DNA of 64,000 nt from Lineus longissimus (GCF_910592395.1 NC_088323.1:7380001-7444000); one strand, 5' to 3'. Shown: positions 1-12,273, counted from the first letter of the stretch. Notes: generated by a model not told the origin, from the sequence alone. Numbers and translations are program-made.

Positions 1-279
1 GAATAGGGTCTTGTGACTGCAAGTGATGACAACAATTTTCTAGCAGTACTGGGAGGTCAAAACTTGGTTTCCCTAAAGCGACCTGCAAACAAGTGATTCA
101 AATTGCAGTGACCAGCGACTAAAATTGCATGTAATGATAATCGATCGTTTGATGTGGTTAACGCAGGTGGCAGCATAATGCGAGTCAATATCAAACCAGG
201 GGATAACTGCTGGTTTTACCCGCAGACAAGCGAATTTTTTATCGCTCCCTCGCAGCAATTTTAATCGCAGGTTGCATGC
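1..279. other. Unassigned repeat-like DNA with GTGACTGC / TCGCAGGT words
   Basis: No gene is visible. The stretch has recurring short words such as GCAAACAAGTGATTC and TCGCAGGTTGC. Similar words occur just past the family A MITE (496-560) and again at about 37450-37545 (GCAAACAAGCGATT, TCGCAGGTGACAGCGATT). This suggests an old dispersed repeat split by the MITE at 280, but the copies are too diverged for me to set boundaries. Confidence 0.35.
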
Positions 280-495
280 TTAAAGGAGGACTATAGGCAG
301 GAGCAGAGGGGCTAATTTGGCCATCTTCAAGTGACTAATATACAGAATAAGGGCCCTGGATCATGTCAGATTCAGCACTAAATATATTCCTCGTACAAGC
401 ATGAATTATTTTGACGTACTGTAAGATGTGAGAGACCCCTATTGGTGACTGCATGTAACTTTATCTTGCCTACCTAGCTGCTGCCTATATTGTCC
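280..495 (-). mobile_element. Family A MITE, TTAA type, copy 1
   Basis: This is a 216-bp non-autonomous element that reads as the reverse complement of the copies at 5894 and 55345. Its left end is TTAAAGGAGGACTATAGGC and its right end is the complement of the ATATAGGCAGCAGC terminus, so it has imperfect inverted ends. The interior shares the blocks GCCATCTTCAAGTGACTA, AGGGCCC and TAACTTTATCTTGCC with the other copies. A TTAA is present at the left edge; the right edge has decayed to GTCCAAAC. Such ends with TTAA targets fit a piggyBac-mobilised MITE. No coding capacity. Confidence 0.8.
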
Positions 496-967
496 AAACG
501 AGTGATTTAGTCACTGCGACCTGCACACGGCAACGACAACATGACAATTAGTGACTGCAATTCAACCAATTGCCTCAAGTCAATCACATTTCGTTGATGA
601 TTTCAAGAAGTGACCAATCAGAAATTTTTTCATTTTGAGAGGGCTCCATAGTTTGAATGCAATGAGAGTATGATGACACGAAATGCATGAACAGAGGGTA
701 AAGAGTTTTACAGAATTGACATTGGCTATGAAAACCACCATGATAATTGGTGTGTGAGTAGACAATACATGGCTGGTACAACTAACATTGTGCTGTTATC
801 TCATTTTCAGAAAAATTGTGAAATCATCCACGATTTGTCGGCAGGTTGTCATGGTTCCATCGCATGTCGCAGCAACAAAAATTGCTGGTTTGCACAGTGT
901 TTTAGTCTTTTGCCTTCTTTAAACAGGAACGAATAGGGTTTCATCACATGTATCGTTCTTGATATTA
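496..967. other. No recognisable gene or element
   Basis: This stretch continues the GTGACTGC-word repeat for about 60 bases, then becomes unstructured AT-rich DNA. Reading frames here are short and overlap on both strands. I see no domain, splice structure or RNA gene. Confidence 0.5.
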
Positions 968-1147
968 CAGTGGAACCTCCCATAGCGGACACTTCTCTAT
1001 CAAGGACAACTTCTCTACTAAGGACACTAAGTTTGGTCCGTAATTGGTTGTTTCCATTCACATTTCCACTCGATTTAACCTCTCTAATCAGGACACCTCT
1101 CTATTAAGGACAGTCCCGAGGGTGTCCTTAATAGAGAGGTTCTACTG
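968..1147 (+). mobile_element. Family C MITE (Tigger/pogo-like), copy 1
   Basis: This 180-bp element begins CAGTGGAACCTCCCATAGC and ends GAGAGGTTCTACTG, giving inverted termini, and is flanked by TA on both sides (966-967 and 1148-1149). The interior has GGTTGTTTCCATTCA and CTCTAATCAGGACACC, shared with the copies at 20115, 33987, 39755 and 40916. CAG termini with TA duplications are typical of Tc1/mariner-superfamily (pogo/Tigger) non-autonomous elements. The word CTCTCTATTAAGGACA occurs near both ends. Confidence 0.85.
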
Positions 1148-1410
1148 TATATACATTAGAGATGACAAATCCATAGAAGACGACACCAGGCTACATAAAT
1201 ACAATGCAGTACTCTTTCTTTTGTTGGAATTACCGTCACTTTACGCCCACGGTATGTACTCTTGCACTACACCTGCGAATCATAAAGCAGCCTTGATTAG
1301 CTTTAACTTCTATCCCTCATTTTCATGTCGAGAGGGACAGGACTTTGGGACATGCTCATTCCACGAGGGCTTAAATGAGAGGACTGGACTGACCTTTGGT
1401 CGATTGTATT

Positions 1411-1530
1411 GGCTGATATTTAGAAAAGACTAGTAAATGCTTTTACTTTAAACTTCATGTACATTTACACTAGCTATCTCTGTAGAAAACTGTAGTAAAG
1501 GCATTTACTAGTCTTTATAAATATTAGCCA
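1411..1530. mobile_element. Short inverted-repeat element
   Basis: Arms of about 35 bp lie around 1411-1447 and 1494-1530. The left arm reads GACTAGTAAATGCTTTTACT and the right arm is its complement (AGTAAAGGCATTTACTAGTC) with few mismatches. The loop is about 45 bp. A small palindromic MITE is the simplest reading. No second copy was noticed in the window and no clear target duplication is visible. Confidence 0.55.
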
Positions 1531-2407
1531 TTGTCTGGACCAGCACCAGAGTTGCAAAATCTTGCCCAATGAGATGACCTGTTTTCAGTGACTTGGGCGC
1601 CGCGCATATGAAGCTGATGGTATTCGAAGCTGATGACCGGAGGTTGATGACGTATCCTTCTAGTTCGAGTGCAGCTGATCTTTAAACCGCATAAATCTGC
1701 ATAACAACCAACGTGGCCACCGTATTAAGCCGATGTCATCTTTCAGGAAATGGCTGATAGTGAGATGCAGTTTAAGGCAGGGGCAAGCCAATTTCATTCG
1801 GCTCTATGTAGGGTGGTGCCATGGCAGATATTGAGACAGAGTTAGTGCGGGCACAAGCCACTTTTCATAAGCTGTATGGGGTGAGTTCCTAATATCGAAT
1901 CTGAGTTGGCGTGGGAGGAAGCCAATTTTCTGCAGCTGTACGCTAGCCACAGCACGAAATTAGTAGGATTAATCAGTGAAATGCTGGCAGAATTGTCTAA
2001 ACTTACCCATGGTTAATGAAAACGTCAACCCTGCAAAAGCCATGGATTACACTGTATCAAGATATTATAGTTGCCGTGGCACACTAATAGCTCAATTAGG
2101 AAAAACATTTCTCCAATCTAGTTCTTCTTCGTCTCCTTCGACGTTCACTCGGCACCTGAAGGGGTTATCAATATCATCTTGAGGGAGTATTCCTCCTCCA
2201 AGGCAGGATGAGCAGTTTATGCACGCCACTATGGTGAGGCCCCAACTGGGTTTACTGGCCTAGTGACTCCGTCATTGGCAAGAGGTAGAGGCCGCACAAG
2301 CTACTCATGTTTCTCACTTGGTGGGGTCTATAGCTTGCACAGGCAAAGACACCAGATACACCGAACCTCGGGTGTTACATCTCTTTCAGAGGACTTTGAA
2401 AAGGCAG
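1531..2407. other. No gene; contains a degenerate 3-unit tandem repeat at 1782-1940
   Basis: Around 1782-1940 three diverged units of about 66-70 bp recur, each with AAGCCA, then TTTTCAT, GCTGTATG and GAGTT. The rest shows no recognisable coding or RNA feature. Confidence 0.45.
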
Positions 2408-2534
2408 AAACTCTAGTTCCTTGAAAGCCATGTCAGTTCATCCAGAAATACAATCCTGGGTTCTCCCCGGGATCGAACCTGGGCACTCTTCTGTGCTAGC
2501 CAACAGTGTTTGCCACTAGGCTATGTGGCTCCCG
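2408..2534 (-). mobile_element. tRNA-derived SINE, truncated (head only)
   Basis: Read on the minus strand, this starts GGAGCCACATAGCCTAGTGG (A-box-like) and has GGTTCGATCCCGGGG (B box). It continues into GGATTGTATTTCTGG, which is shared with the copies at 11536 and 33182. The match stops near AGTTCCTTGAAAGC, so about 200 bp of the 3' part is missing. The tRNA-like head is not a tRNA gene because the cloverleaf is incomplete and the same body recurs. Confidence 0.75.
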
Positions 2535-4200
2535 GAACGCCACAAGTAAGGTTCATCAAACAAACCATGGACGCCCAACAAACAGAAGCATCTCTTTCCA
2601 AAACTAACCTTTTTTGTAGTTAATTTCACATGATCAGCTTTTAGCCTACTTAATCCTGTTAATATAATTTCACCGCCCACGAAATGTATCTTCTCGTTTC
2701 CTGTTAAAACTCTGCGACATTTTGGTTGAAGCTGTTTGATTTCAAATGACATACGTTTCGGTAATTTGATCCCAAAGCGACAACGAATCTGTGGCCATTG
2801 CCATTTTCCGTCTGATTACACTGCAGAATCAGAATGTATAATATACAGTGTATAATATACAGTGACTAGTACAACATGGAAACTGATATTGGCAGAGAGA
2901 GAATGCTTGAATACTATGTCTGCATTGGAGAATGGAAAGAAGCCCTTTCTGGTCAAATACAGCCTTAGTATCGCCAATCCTATGTTACAGGAAATCATCG
3001 ATTTATCCCAACAAGGTCACTTGGAAGCTGGATCACTGGAGCCAGGTGCATTGTGGGAGTAGCAGCCATCTTCGCTACCAAAACCGTTAATATTTCTGCA
3101 AAGCTATAAGTTGGTGAATTTGCTTATTTTCAACTAACAGTCGAGAAAATTCTTCATTTGCGACAGAAATTTTATGCTTTAAGGAAGCATTCGAGTCCTG
3201 CATTCAAAATTTTAGCGGCGTTTCAAGGGAATATGCAGTCAGGCGAGTGCACTTCAGACAAGCCTAAGAAAAAATGATGGCTTTATCTTGTGACAAACCA
3301 TGCTAAACCGTTGAATATGGATTTATTTTGATAAAAGATCGGGATGCTACTACAGGGTCCAATTTGAGCCAGACCCTTAGGACCCTCTATTCTTAACTGT
3401 CCCATTTAAGAGCAAGAAGTTGTATGAATCCATATCCCCTTTAAGTTTGCGTTTGACAGCGTTATTTGCAAAAATCAAGGAGATAAAACGCTTGCAAAGA
3501 TTTCGTAGTCTACAGAACGACAGAGCAGCAGAAAAACACAGCGCACGATTTGTATCTCGAATTGCAGCTAGCGATACAGGATGATAACACGAGAGTTAAG
3601 CCGATATCTATGGAAAAGAGTAGCCAATATTGGTCAATTAGTAAGGAGGTTATCCATGGCAATGCTATAGGGAAATCTAAAACGACGCTTTATTTCTTCA
3701 GCTCTAACATGTCTAGGAAACAGTAGAAGCTGATAATAGGCGAAACGACACAATTCATTACTCAACTTACAGTGAGTGGCTGCAGGAATTAGAAGACGCA
3801 ATGAGACATCTTTGAAAGTAGGAAAAGAAAAGAAGGGCTACTGGTATTAATTGAGACCTTGCCATGGCCACGATATAGGAACATGGATTGAGTGAAAATT
3901 TCTTGGTTGGTTTTTCCAAAATAAAGCGGCACGAAAATGTGGTTAACAGTAAAATGGTAGCCAACTGCGAAACAATACATCTCGGCTTGATCATCCGATC
4001 AACCGTATCGACTGCAATTTCCAGATGATATATGGAATCGAGAAAGATTCGCTGCCATATCCAATATCTTGTGTAGGATCCGATAGTCAAGGCTGATGGT
4101 CCTGATGGGGCTAACCAGATAACAATAGATAAGAGCCTTACCGCACATGTTTCATCATTAATGTAAGACAATAGGCTCAGCATCGCCTTTCATAGTTTTC
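2535..4200. other. No recognisable gene or element
   Basis: The longest frame is a 138-codon minus-strand ORF at 3767-4183. It has no domain I recognise, and overlapping frames are open as well. TATAATATACAGTGTATAATATACAG at 2837-2862 is a short direct repeat. Nothing else is supportable. Confidence 0.5.
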
Positions 4201-4424
4201 ACCCAAACGTCATTGGATGATATCTCGTCAGAATGCTACCTGTCGTTAGCAGTTGATTAGAGGCAGTATTCATCTGGCCTATACCTGCAGATCTGCTGTT
4301 AGCAGCACTGTCTACCCAAACATATTGGATGCAATGGTCAGCATTGCTACCTGTCGTTAGCAGTTGATAAAATGCAGTATTCATCTTGCCTATACCTGCA
4401 GATCTGCTGTTAGCATCACTGTCT
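4201..4424. repeat. Tandem duplication, 2 x 111 bp
   Basis: Two adjacent units share GCTACCTGTCGTTAGCAGTT (starting 4235 and 4346) and ATACCTGCAGATCTGCTG, at a constant offset of 111 bp. The units are roughly 85-90% identical by eye. A 79-codon minus frame crosses both because 111 is divisible by three. I regard that frame as incidental. Confidence 0.85.
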
Positions 4425-4956
4425 AACGAGACAGACATCCTATTTCTGAACCCTACTCAGTTTATCACTGCTTACATAATCAATTTTTAATCTTAAAATT
4501 TACCAAATACTCGTTTTTAAAAGATTGTAACTTGAAACAGAGAAGGTTTAGATTCCTCGAAACCGCCATAGAAACGATCGCCTGCACGCCACCTATCAGT
4601 AGGTGGGAAAACTGTGTAGCAGACGACATTTTCAATTAAACTCAGTGGTGAAAAACGCATAGGCGCTCGTCGCAATTCGGCGACAGTGGCAGTTAAAGGG
4701 TTAAGCTCATTGCTCACAAAGATGTATAGGGTGAGAGGGTCATATGTACAGTATACTGCCTCTAGTTAACTGCTGCTTTGTTTTAGCAACAATTTTTTTA
4801 TAGAAATGGTAGCTTTTTCTTGCGCACGTTCCTTCAAAATGTCACACCTATTACTGCTATTTATATATATATACGTGCTTTTTAAACTTTAGCATACCAT
4901 GTTAGCAGGATTTATATGGTATTGGGTTTGCTAAAATGATAAGGTATGAGACATAA
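4425..4956. other. No recognisable gene or element
   Basis: AT-rich DNA with a short TA microsatellite at about 4860-4874. It ends with the TAA target copy (4954-4956) of the next element. No supported coding sequence. Confidence 0.5.
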
Positions 4957-5344
4957 GCTGCGCGTACACCATGAAATATTGGTGGACCGATTGCACGTAC
5001 ACCACCACATTGCCGCGACAAATTGGTTCGGCAATCCATTGCCAATACAAATTGCCGGGCGAATTTGTCCCATCAAGCTTGATGGTCCAAATTCGCCCGG
5101 CTTGTTAAACGCTCGGCTTTGTCGTGGTGTACGTGCTAATGGATCGGCAATTAGCTAGTTAGATGGTTCGGCGACAGGCGGCGCTTTCGAAATGGCACTT
5201 TCTGCTTATTGTTTGCGCGCCATCTGTTGCCAGATTTTATAACTAGCTGCAGCGCTGGTGTACGCGCTTGGTGGATTTTCGATGGTGCGGCATTGGTTCG
5301 CGAACCAAGATTGGTGGTCCATTTTCAGGTGGTGTACGTGCGGC
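4957..5344. mobile_element. MITE with TAA target duplication (PIF/Harbinger-like)
   Basis: The 388-bp element has ends GCTGCGCGTACACC and GGTGTACGTGCGGC, which are inverted copies of each other. Both flanks are TAA (4954-4956 and 5345-5347). Subterminal GTACACCA motifs recur at both ends (4964, 4997, 5126, 5258, 5331), as do GGTGGACC and GGTGGTCC. A three-base TWA duplication is the hallmark of PIF/Harbinger elements. No transposase is encoded. Confidence 0.75.
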
Positions 5345-5893
5345 TAATATGACGCTGTCCACAGATCTTGTAGTCGATTATTAGTGAAAAGTAATTATTA
5401 ATTTTTGCGAAATACTGAGTAATGTAAAAGTGATAAACTGTTCTGGTGAAGGCTAAACAATTAGGCGAGGACGGTGACAAGAACCTCAACATCATCTTTC
5501 AGTGGCCTAACGTCCCACCAGAGATTCCTACACATTTATCACACATCACCCCCTTTTAAAAACTGAACATTTCATAAGCTAGGCGGCAATAGAAACATTA
5601 CGCCATCGACCTAGATATTCCTTGGGGTGACATCACACATGTTGAACCTGAGATATGATGTTAAAATTTCATCATCTCAAGGGCGTACATATTCTAAATT
5701 TGATCATAGTAAAAGCGAATTTCATATGAGCACTACAATGGCCTTTCCGTGTCTCAGTCGGTATCGAAGCTATTGATGCATCATCATTCCTTCCTGAAAA
5801 ACCAGAGTCAGTCGGATGCTCCTTACCTCACACATGTTACATGAGCTGGGTCATCAGTGCCGAGTGTTGGCCTGAAGTTCAGGATGCATAAGT
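5345..5893. other. No recognisable gene or element
   Basis: I see no repeats, domains or RNA features between the TAA-flanked MITE and the family A copy. Confidence 0.5.
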
Positions 5894-6122
5894 TTAAGGG
5901 ACAATATAGGCAGCAGCTAGGCAAGCAAGATAAAGTTACACAAATTTGTCAATAGGGGTCTCTCTCCTTTCTCACGGTCACAGTACGTCGAAATGATTCA
6001 CGCTTGTACGGAGAATATTTTTAGTGCTGAATCTGACATGACCCAGGGCCCACACTGTGTATATTAGTCACCTGAAGATGGCCAAATTAGCACCTGTGCT
6101 CCTGCCTATAGTCCCCCTTTAA
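5894..6122 (+). mobile_element. Family A MITE, TTAA type, copy 2
   Basis: This full-length 229-bp copy runs from TTAAGGGACAATATAGGC to CTGCCTATAGTCCCCCTTTAA. It carries TTAA at both ends and inverted termini of about 20 bp. Shared internal blocks are GATAAAGTTACAC, TTTAGTGCTGAATCTGACATG and GATGGCCAAATTAGC. Confidence 0.85.
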
Positions 6123-6257
6123 GTCATATGCGAGTTTCTGAATTGAACCTTATTGCAGGCCCTATGGTCCACATGTTCATCAGGCCGTTCCAGTTAACTG
6201 ATCTTTAGGATGAGATGAGAATGTACAATACAATTTCACCGCTGAACAAAATACCCT

Positions 6258-6477
6258 TTAAAAGCACATGCCACCCGCAATTACTTCTGATCCAGGAAAA
6301 TAGAGGCAGTCGACAATGCCGTAGTGCATGTATCATGCATATAAATTTGCTGAAACTTGGTATTTATGTATATGTGTCTACTCATCGGTAGTGGTGAAAT
6401 TTCTATTCTCTACGTATTTACACAATTTTCAAATTCAATTACAAATTTTAATTTTGACGAGTGGCATAGGCCTTTAA
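6258..6477 (-). mobile_element. Family B MITE, TTAA type, copy 1
   Basis: This 220-bp copy is the reverse complement of those at 12274, 20277, 41873 and 44934. It begins TTAAAAGCACATGCC and ends GGCATAGGCCTTTAA, with TTAA at both edges. Shared internal blocks on the complementary strand are CAAGTTTCAGC, GCATGCAT and CACTACGGCATTGTC. A piggyBac-type origin is inferred from the TTAA. Confidence 0.8.
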
Positions 6478-9235
6478 TATGACTGTCTGAACGAAGTTCC
6501 CGGCATAGTTCACCCTACACTTTGGTAGCACGCTACATCTCCACTTCCGACATGGAAATGGCGCTTGAAATATTGATAGTCCTCTGGGTGTCGTCATTGA
6601 TATTTAAACCTAAATGATGATGTTTAAAATGCAGTGCATAGCTAGCATTGTGTATGACATGTATTAGTACACAACGTATGTGCAGTCGTAGTACATAGTT
6701 TGTGCAGTGCATGCAATGTACTGATAGTGTATGCGAATCTATTTGGATGGAAACGGTGGAAAATATACCAAGTTTCCTAAGATGCTCTGAAATCACATCC
6801 TAGAGGCAATTTGTAACTGCAGAATCTAACATTAAGACTCTCCTCTATCGCCGATCGCGTTACAGTCTGATCAAATTACCCATCGCAAACTAATATAGAA
6901 TGATTTTTGCTCAAAACAGACAACGATCCACTTACAGCGAAGACTTTAAGAAGTGCGACAAAAACTGACACAACGTGATCGGTTTTCCAATAAACTCGAG
7001 ATTCTAACGAGATTCCAGTTGCAGTTTCATGCTGAGTTCGATAAAAGATGGAATCTGGCTTCGAATTCGATTTTTTGATTTCAATCAGAAATTGCAAAAC
7101 AAGCGCAACATGTGGAAAGTAGTCTCTATAGTCACATAACAGTCCCAGGGTTTCTGCCAGTGTGGGGGACGGGGGGAGGGGGTGTACCTTCCAGGGTTTC
7201 ATACAGAGGGGAGACGGGGGGGGGACATATTCCCCAATTCTTTGGGCATGGGGGGATGTATCCCCGCTCATCCTGATTAATTAACTTTTTGAAACAAGTC
7301 TGACGTGGCTTTTTAAGATACTAAGAAGCAGATTTAAGCATTTTCAGGTGCAAAAAAAGCTTTACGAGGGGTCATTTTCTCACAAGAAAAATCCTGGCTG
7401 AAAGCGTGAGTCCAGACCGCATGCTAATCATCCTTATATTCATCGTTTTGCTGTGGGTGACGTCCATAGTACGTCATGTACATGGCCTCATGACCTGCGG
7501 GTGACGTGCACAGCACGTCATGACCTACTAAAATGCTAATTCACCAGCACTTAGTCGCACCGCACCCTCTCCAAAGATTCCAAATGCACTCAGCCACAGG
7601 GAATGTAAGTGTCATACCAATAGTATCTATTGAAACACTTTTGAGAAGTTTCAATCATTCTGATAACTCTTATATAAGAGAACTTTATTTCGTTCTGTTT
7701 TCCTTATTGATATCAACTGTCGGCACATGGTGACGCCTGCCAAAAAATGGCTGCCGCAGAGAAAGGGTTGATAAGAACGATAGATAGATCCAATAAGACA
7801 AATATCCCTTCCCCACCAGCAACTGTTCCACCGACATATTTGTAAGCTGCGAATAGTTTGCTTGCCGTTCCTTCAATAGTGCCAGGTGGACCCAACACGT
7901 CTGCTCTGATGAAAACACATAACAAATCCCTTCCTAAGTATCGTTACTGTGTCAGACTCGGGAGATCCTGTGGTGTTCGATTATAATTTCCATTCATCTC
8001 AAATTGGTCTCTCGCACCCTTGAGAATCAAAATCCTCAGTGTCGGTCGTTACGTGCCAAATCCAGATTCCTAGCCATCGCGTATTCCTAAATTCCGAGTC
8101 CCCCGATAGTGTGTCTAGGAAAACATTGCTCCCTTGAGTGCATCAATTTTGATCGAACTTGATTTGATGCAGAGTCTCTGAGGATTTGTACATGTCATGT
8201 AATCATTAAAGCGGGAATATATGCCTTTAAAGGCACAATACGTTCTGATTTGACATGTGCATTCGGATCTTGGGATCTTGGGGAACGCCGTCGCCCTGCC
8301 TTTTTGAAATCCGGGCTGAAACACTCAGTGCACAACATCAGGAAACTCAATCAAAATCAGAATACATGCAAAACAGACCAAGGTAAGGCTGACAATTAAA
8401 TTCCACTAGGAATGGTTTTTGTTTCATCAGAATTCGCCGTCCGAAACAAGTTATATTCCTCGCATCTGATCAGGAAACACTCGACACCCACTAATATCCC
8501 CACTTTCAGATATTTAATATCAGCGCAAATTTATTAATTTTCCGTCGCTTGTTCGAATGTCAGGTTGACTTCTCATGACAACGTGGGTTCGTCTAAAAGA
8601 CGTCCGGATGGGGTTGGTGTAATTGCATGAATTGCGGCGGAGGTTTTGTCATGGAGTGATTACCTCCCTTGTTAGAGAAAGATTAGCACGAACATTGACG
8701 AGATTACAGATTTTTGTCTTGACAATGCTTGATGCGCTTATGGAGCCGTGGTTCTGTTCAAAATTAATTTACTGGAAAACTAATTAAAAGAGACGGATTT
8801 GAGAGGTTTTTTATTGTCGTCAGAGTTGTCACGAGATTCCTTGGAATCCACCATGTCAAAATATGACAACTGTTGACAGTATGACAACATCAATAACTGT
8901 CATGCCATTTTTAAATCATCACCATGGTGTTATGGACTAGAAATCATCTCTTGGCCAAAGAATCATATTGGATTTATATTTTGTGAACTGCTCGTCCCCT
9001 TGGTCTCAATATCATGGACCAACTGGTATCAGTCATCAAATGAACACTCATCAGATGATAGACATTGTTACCTACCTCTTCTAATGGCATGATGTTACTT
9101 TCAATCCATATTTTATGTAATTCTTAAAATTATTCCTTGATAACTCACCGATTCACTCAAGGATATTGTAGAGAGTACATAGATATAATATACAATCACA
9201 TGAAATTTGATTGCATTCCGACTTTGTAAAATTTT
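6478..9235. other. No gene; G-rich stretches and a small direct repeat
   Basis: 7164-7220 contains poly-G-rich runs (GGGGGACGGGGGGAGGGGG and others). 7446-7530 has a duplicated block with GGGTGACGT...CACGTCATG...CATGACCT. Many small frames are open but none is recognisable. 7685-7925 has two overlapping minus frames with no domain. I see nothing else. Confidence 0.45.
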
Positions 9236-9545
9236 TAAGATGGCCGCCTGGCGACCATATTTAAAGACTGAGCGGGACAAATTTTTGGGTTAGACTAGAG
9301 GGTGCCTATGACCTCACAAGTTTAGAACCTTCTCGCTCAAATAGAAACGGAACGTGCCACCTATCGGTGATTTAGTTTCCCTTGACCTCTGTGACCTTGA
9401 AAAGAAGGTCAAATCAAAAACCCGGGTGATATGTCATTTAACCTTATTAGGTGCACCCACCATAAAAATTTCGTCACTCTACGTAAAGCCATTAGCTTCA
9501 AAAAGGCAAAAAACTATTTCCAAGATGGCCGCCTGGAGCTAAACG
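9236..9545. repeat. Dispersed repeat bounded by AAGATGGCCGCCTGG
   Basis: The word AAGATGGCCGCCTGG occurs at about 9237 and again at about 9522, in direct orientation. Between them lies GACCTCTGTGACCTTG followed by GAAGGTCAAATC. A related AAAATGGCCGCCTGGAGG occurs at 46839, next to the GPCR gene. Phrases of this kind recur in invertebrate interspersed repeats. The class is unknown. Confidence 0.45.
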
Positions 9546-11535
9546 AGGTGAGCTAAAAATCCCTAAGCAGTCCTAAACATGATGATCATGTTTTTTCTCC
9601 CAAAAGGTTTCCTTGCTTATAAGACTTTTTTCTCCATATGTATCAGATTAGATGAAACCTTACATGGTTCTACAAGTCTGAATATCAATCTTCTGTGGTT
9701 CAGATCAGTGGCATGAGCCGCGTTCGTTTGGTTTCGCGACAAGACGCAAGTCCAGGGTTTCCCAATCTAGTGCATGCAACATCAACTCACTTTACCAAAC
9801 TCTTCAAGCAAAACGGTGCTTCTTTGCCCACCTGATCCTCGAAGATACGAAGGTAAAACTTGGGTCGATCCGGAAAAAAAAAATGTTGACTGAAGTAGTT
9901 TTTACCAAGAAAATAGCATCTAGTTATCGGGCAATTTATGACCTTTCCGGGGTACCCCTAAGTAACAATTGGGTTGCTGAAGATTTTTTTTCAATTATGC
10001 CCTAAAAATGCTTTAACCTCCAAAGTTCTGTTAGGTCGTATTGTAAGATGTGATGTAATGTAATGTAAATACCTATTTTATATAGCGCCCTTAGTAGTAT
10101 CCAAGGTTGGTTCTTTGAAATAAAATATTTCCTTCGCACCAAATACTGATACTTCCATATTTCAATATTTCAGCCTGCCTAAGTTGACATTTTTTCAACA
10201 TGTTTTTAAAACTCACCTGCAATAAAAGAGAGGAAGCATGGATTAGAAACACAATTACTGAGAAAACGAACATGAAAACTTCACCATTTTTCTCTTTACA
10301 TGTTTAAGGTGAAACGATAGTGACTTCATTTGGCCAAACTTACGAGCACCAGAACTCTATCAAACACCAAAAATCAGACAATACATTGTTCGAAGGCCTT
10401 GCAGGGCACAAGTGACAACGTCCTCCAGGGAATACTTTAAGCATTTTGAGGATTTTGGATGAGTTCTGGTGCTGCTTAGATTGGCAAAATTGAGTCACTA
10501 CAGTCTTACCTTTTAAGATTTTTGTGACCGGCAGCCATTTTGGTTGAATGTTTGCTGAGTCATAGGAGGAATATACTAATAATTTCTCTTGCATTGTTTT
10601 TGCACATCAATACCCCGATGGGAGGCATGCATTCATGTTTTTGGGTAAAATATTGCTTTTGGAGCATGCTGCATATTCTTTAGTCAAGATGCTTTGCAAC
10701 ACCTCGAAAGCATTCATTTGCCCAAAATTACTAACATGCACGTTCCGTGGGACACCAGCAAAAACTACCCCACACCTCCAGTCTACTGGCTTGTGCCAAT
10801 GAGCAATAAGTGAAGAGGATCGCAGAGCAGACTATGAATAGTGCATGCCCCAGGTTAAAACATTAGCAGCTGATGAAATCGTAATGAAAAATTACAAGCG
10901 AGGGGGAAGTCGTCGGGTGAATGAATCTTTAGGGACTAATCGGACGCACTGAGTAAGCGAAGAGCGGTGTAGCGTATCACGAGAATACAAAACAAGATGG
11001 CGGGTGGATTCGGATGCGTATCAGGTGGCTTTTAAGTCACTCCCGCATACGAACCACTTGATTAGCGAATTACAAAGAGGAAATTCAGTTAGTAAGTTTT
11101 TCCGGCAGAACGCTGAACGGGGAGATGAACATGGGCGATGCTGGTAGAATGTGGAAGGGAAGCTTTCAGGATGGATCACTGGGGAGGCTGTTAATCCCAT
11201 TGGTATCAAGAGCGAATGAGGGCTAATGCAGCGTGTGACTAAGTACCCATACCAGAACAGGTTAGCTGAATGTGTCATGGGATGATCGACTGACCAAATG
11301 ATGAAAGACCAAGAGGGCTTGAGTAGCATATTATGACCCTGACAAATGCAAGAAATCAGCGCCCAAGTGGCTTTGCTCTCCAGCCTCAAATTCCAACCAA
11401 GTCATTTTCTAAAGCTAGGATCTTCACCAGGGTTTCATGATATTTCATGGAGGCAACAAACATACACCAGTCCTGTACCGCTCTCTGCTTTTGTTTAGTT
11501 TGATTGAAATATTGTCTGTAATACCGTGTGGACTA
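9546..11535. other. No gene; possible isolated SINE tail at 10040-10090
   Basis: On the minus strand 10045-10090 reads GGGCGCTATATAAAATAGG and then a (CATTA)n-like run. This resembles the 3' end of a SINE such as that at 13042, but no tRNA head is seen nearby. The 122-codon minus frame at 11021-11389 has no recognisable domain. Confidence 0.4.
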
Positions 11536-11865
11536 TTTCATCATATCAATTCATTACTGGCATCGTAACCCTATTGGATTTTTGCCGGAATTATGGAGTC
11601 CACTATAGGCTATACTGTCCACCTATTTTACTTGCCCTGGTGTTGACACTCAGGTACAAGGGACCACGGCTTTTAGTCTCATCCGACAGACTCTTGAATA
11701 CTTCATACGTTGTACGTGTTGTGAATTGTGCAGAGCGAGGAATTGTAGTTCCTTTAAAGCCACGCCGGTTCATCCAGAAATACAATCCTGGGTTCTCCTA
11801 CATTTCGAACCCGAGCCCTACTGTGTGGTAAAGCTAGCAGTGTAACTACACGGCCAAGAGGCTCC
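11536..11865 (-). mobile_element. tRNA-derived SINE, near full length
   Basis: On the minus strand the head at 11865 starts GGAGCCTCTTGGCCGTGTAG, followed by a B-box-like GGTTCGAAATGTAGG. The body shares GGATTGTATTTCTGG, a CCTGAGTGTCAA block and GCCAGGGCAAG with the copies at 2408, 33182 and 40456. The 3' tail is ATGATATG-rich. The roughly 330-bp length agrees with the plus-strand copy at 33182. Confidence 0.8.
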
Positions 11866-12121
11866 TCAATTTTGGAAAAGAAACTTGAAAACCAGAAGTA
11901 AATTTACCAACACCTTTCAGTTGAAGAAATACAACTGATTACATCCAAAACATCAAGACCATATGAAACCAAATGGCAATATTTCAAAACCACACAAGAA
12001 TAACAAGACGTTTCTTTTGCCGAAGCAAACTAAATGCGTTTCTACTGTACTTTCAGTGGAAAAAATAAGGCTGATTACTGATGAAATATCAAGAATTACT
12101 TGTTACCTGTTCCAAATCAAT

Positions 12122-12255
12122 CAGGGCCCAGTTGTGAGAAACCATGATAGCTTATAACATCATGTTGACATGTTCTTTCATGTACATCAATGCACGTGTA
12201 ACAACATGTCAACATGATGTTAAGAGCTAACAAGCTTTCTAACAACCGGACCCTG
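12122..12255. mobile_element. Palindromic MITE with CAGGG(C/T)CC ends
   Basis: This 134-bp element begins CAGGGCCCAGTTGTGAGAAA and ends TTTCTAACAACCGGACCCTG, so the outer 20 bp are inverted with few mismatches. The inner arms TAACATCATGTTGACATGTT and AACATGTCAACATGATGTTA are a perfect inverted pair. Most of the element can therefore fold into one hairpin. Target duplication is unclear: TCAAT occurs near both sides but not at equal spacing. Confidence 0.75.
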
Positions 12256-12273
12256 AATGTCAATGCACAGCCC

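Noticed and set aside
3767-4183. 138-codon minus ORF with hydrophobic stretches
   Set aside because: No domain; other frames in the same stretch are also open, and composition matches surrounding non-coding DNA.
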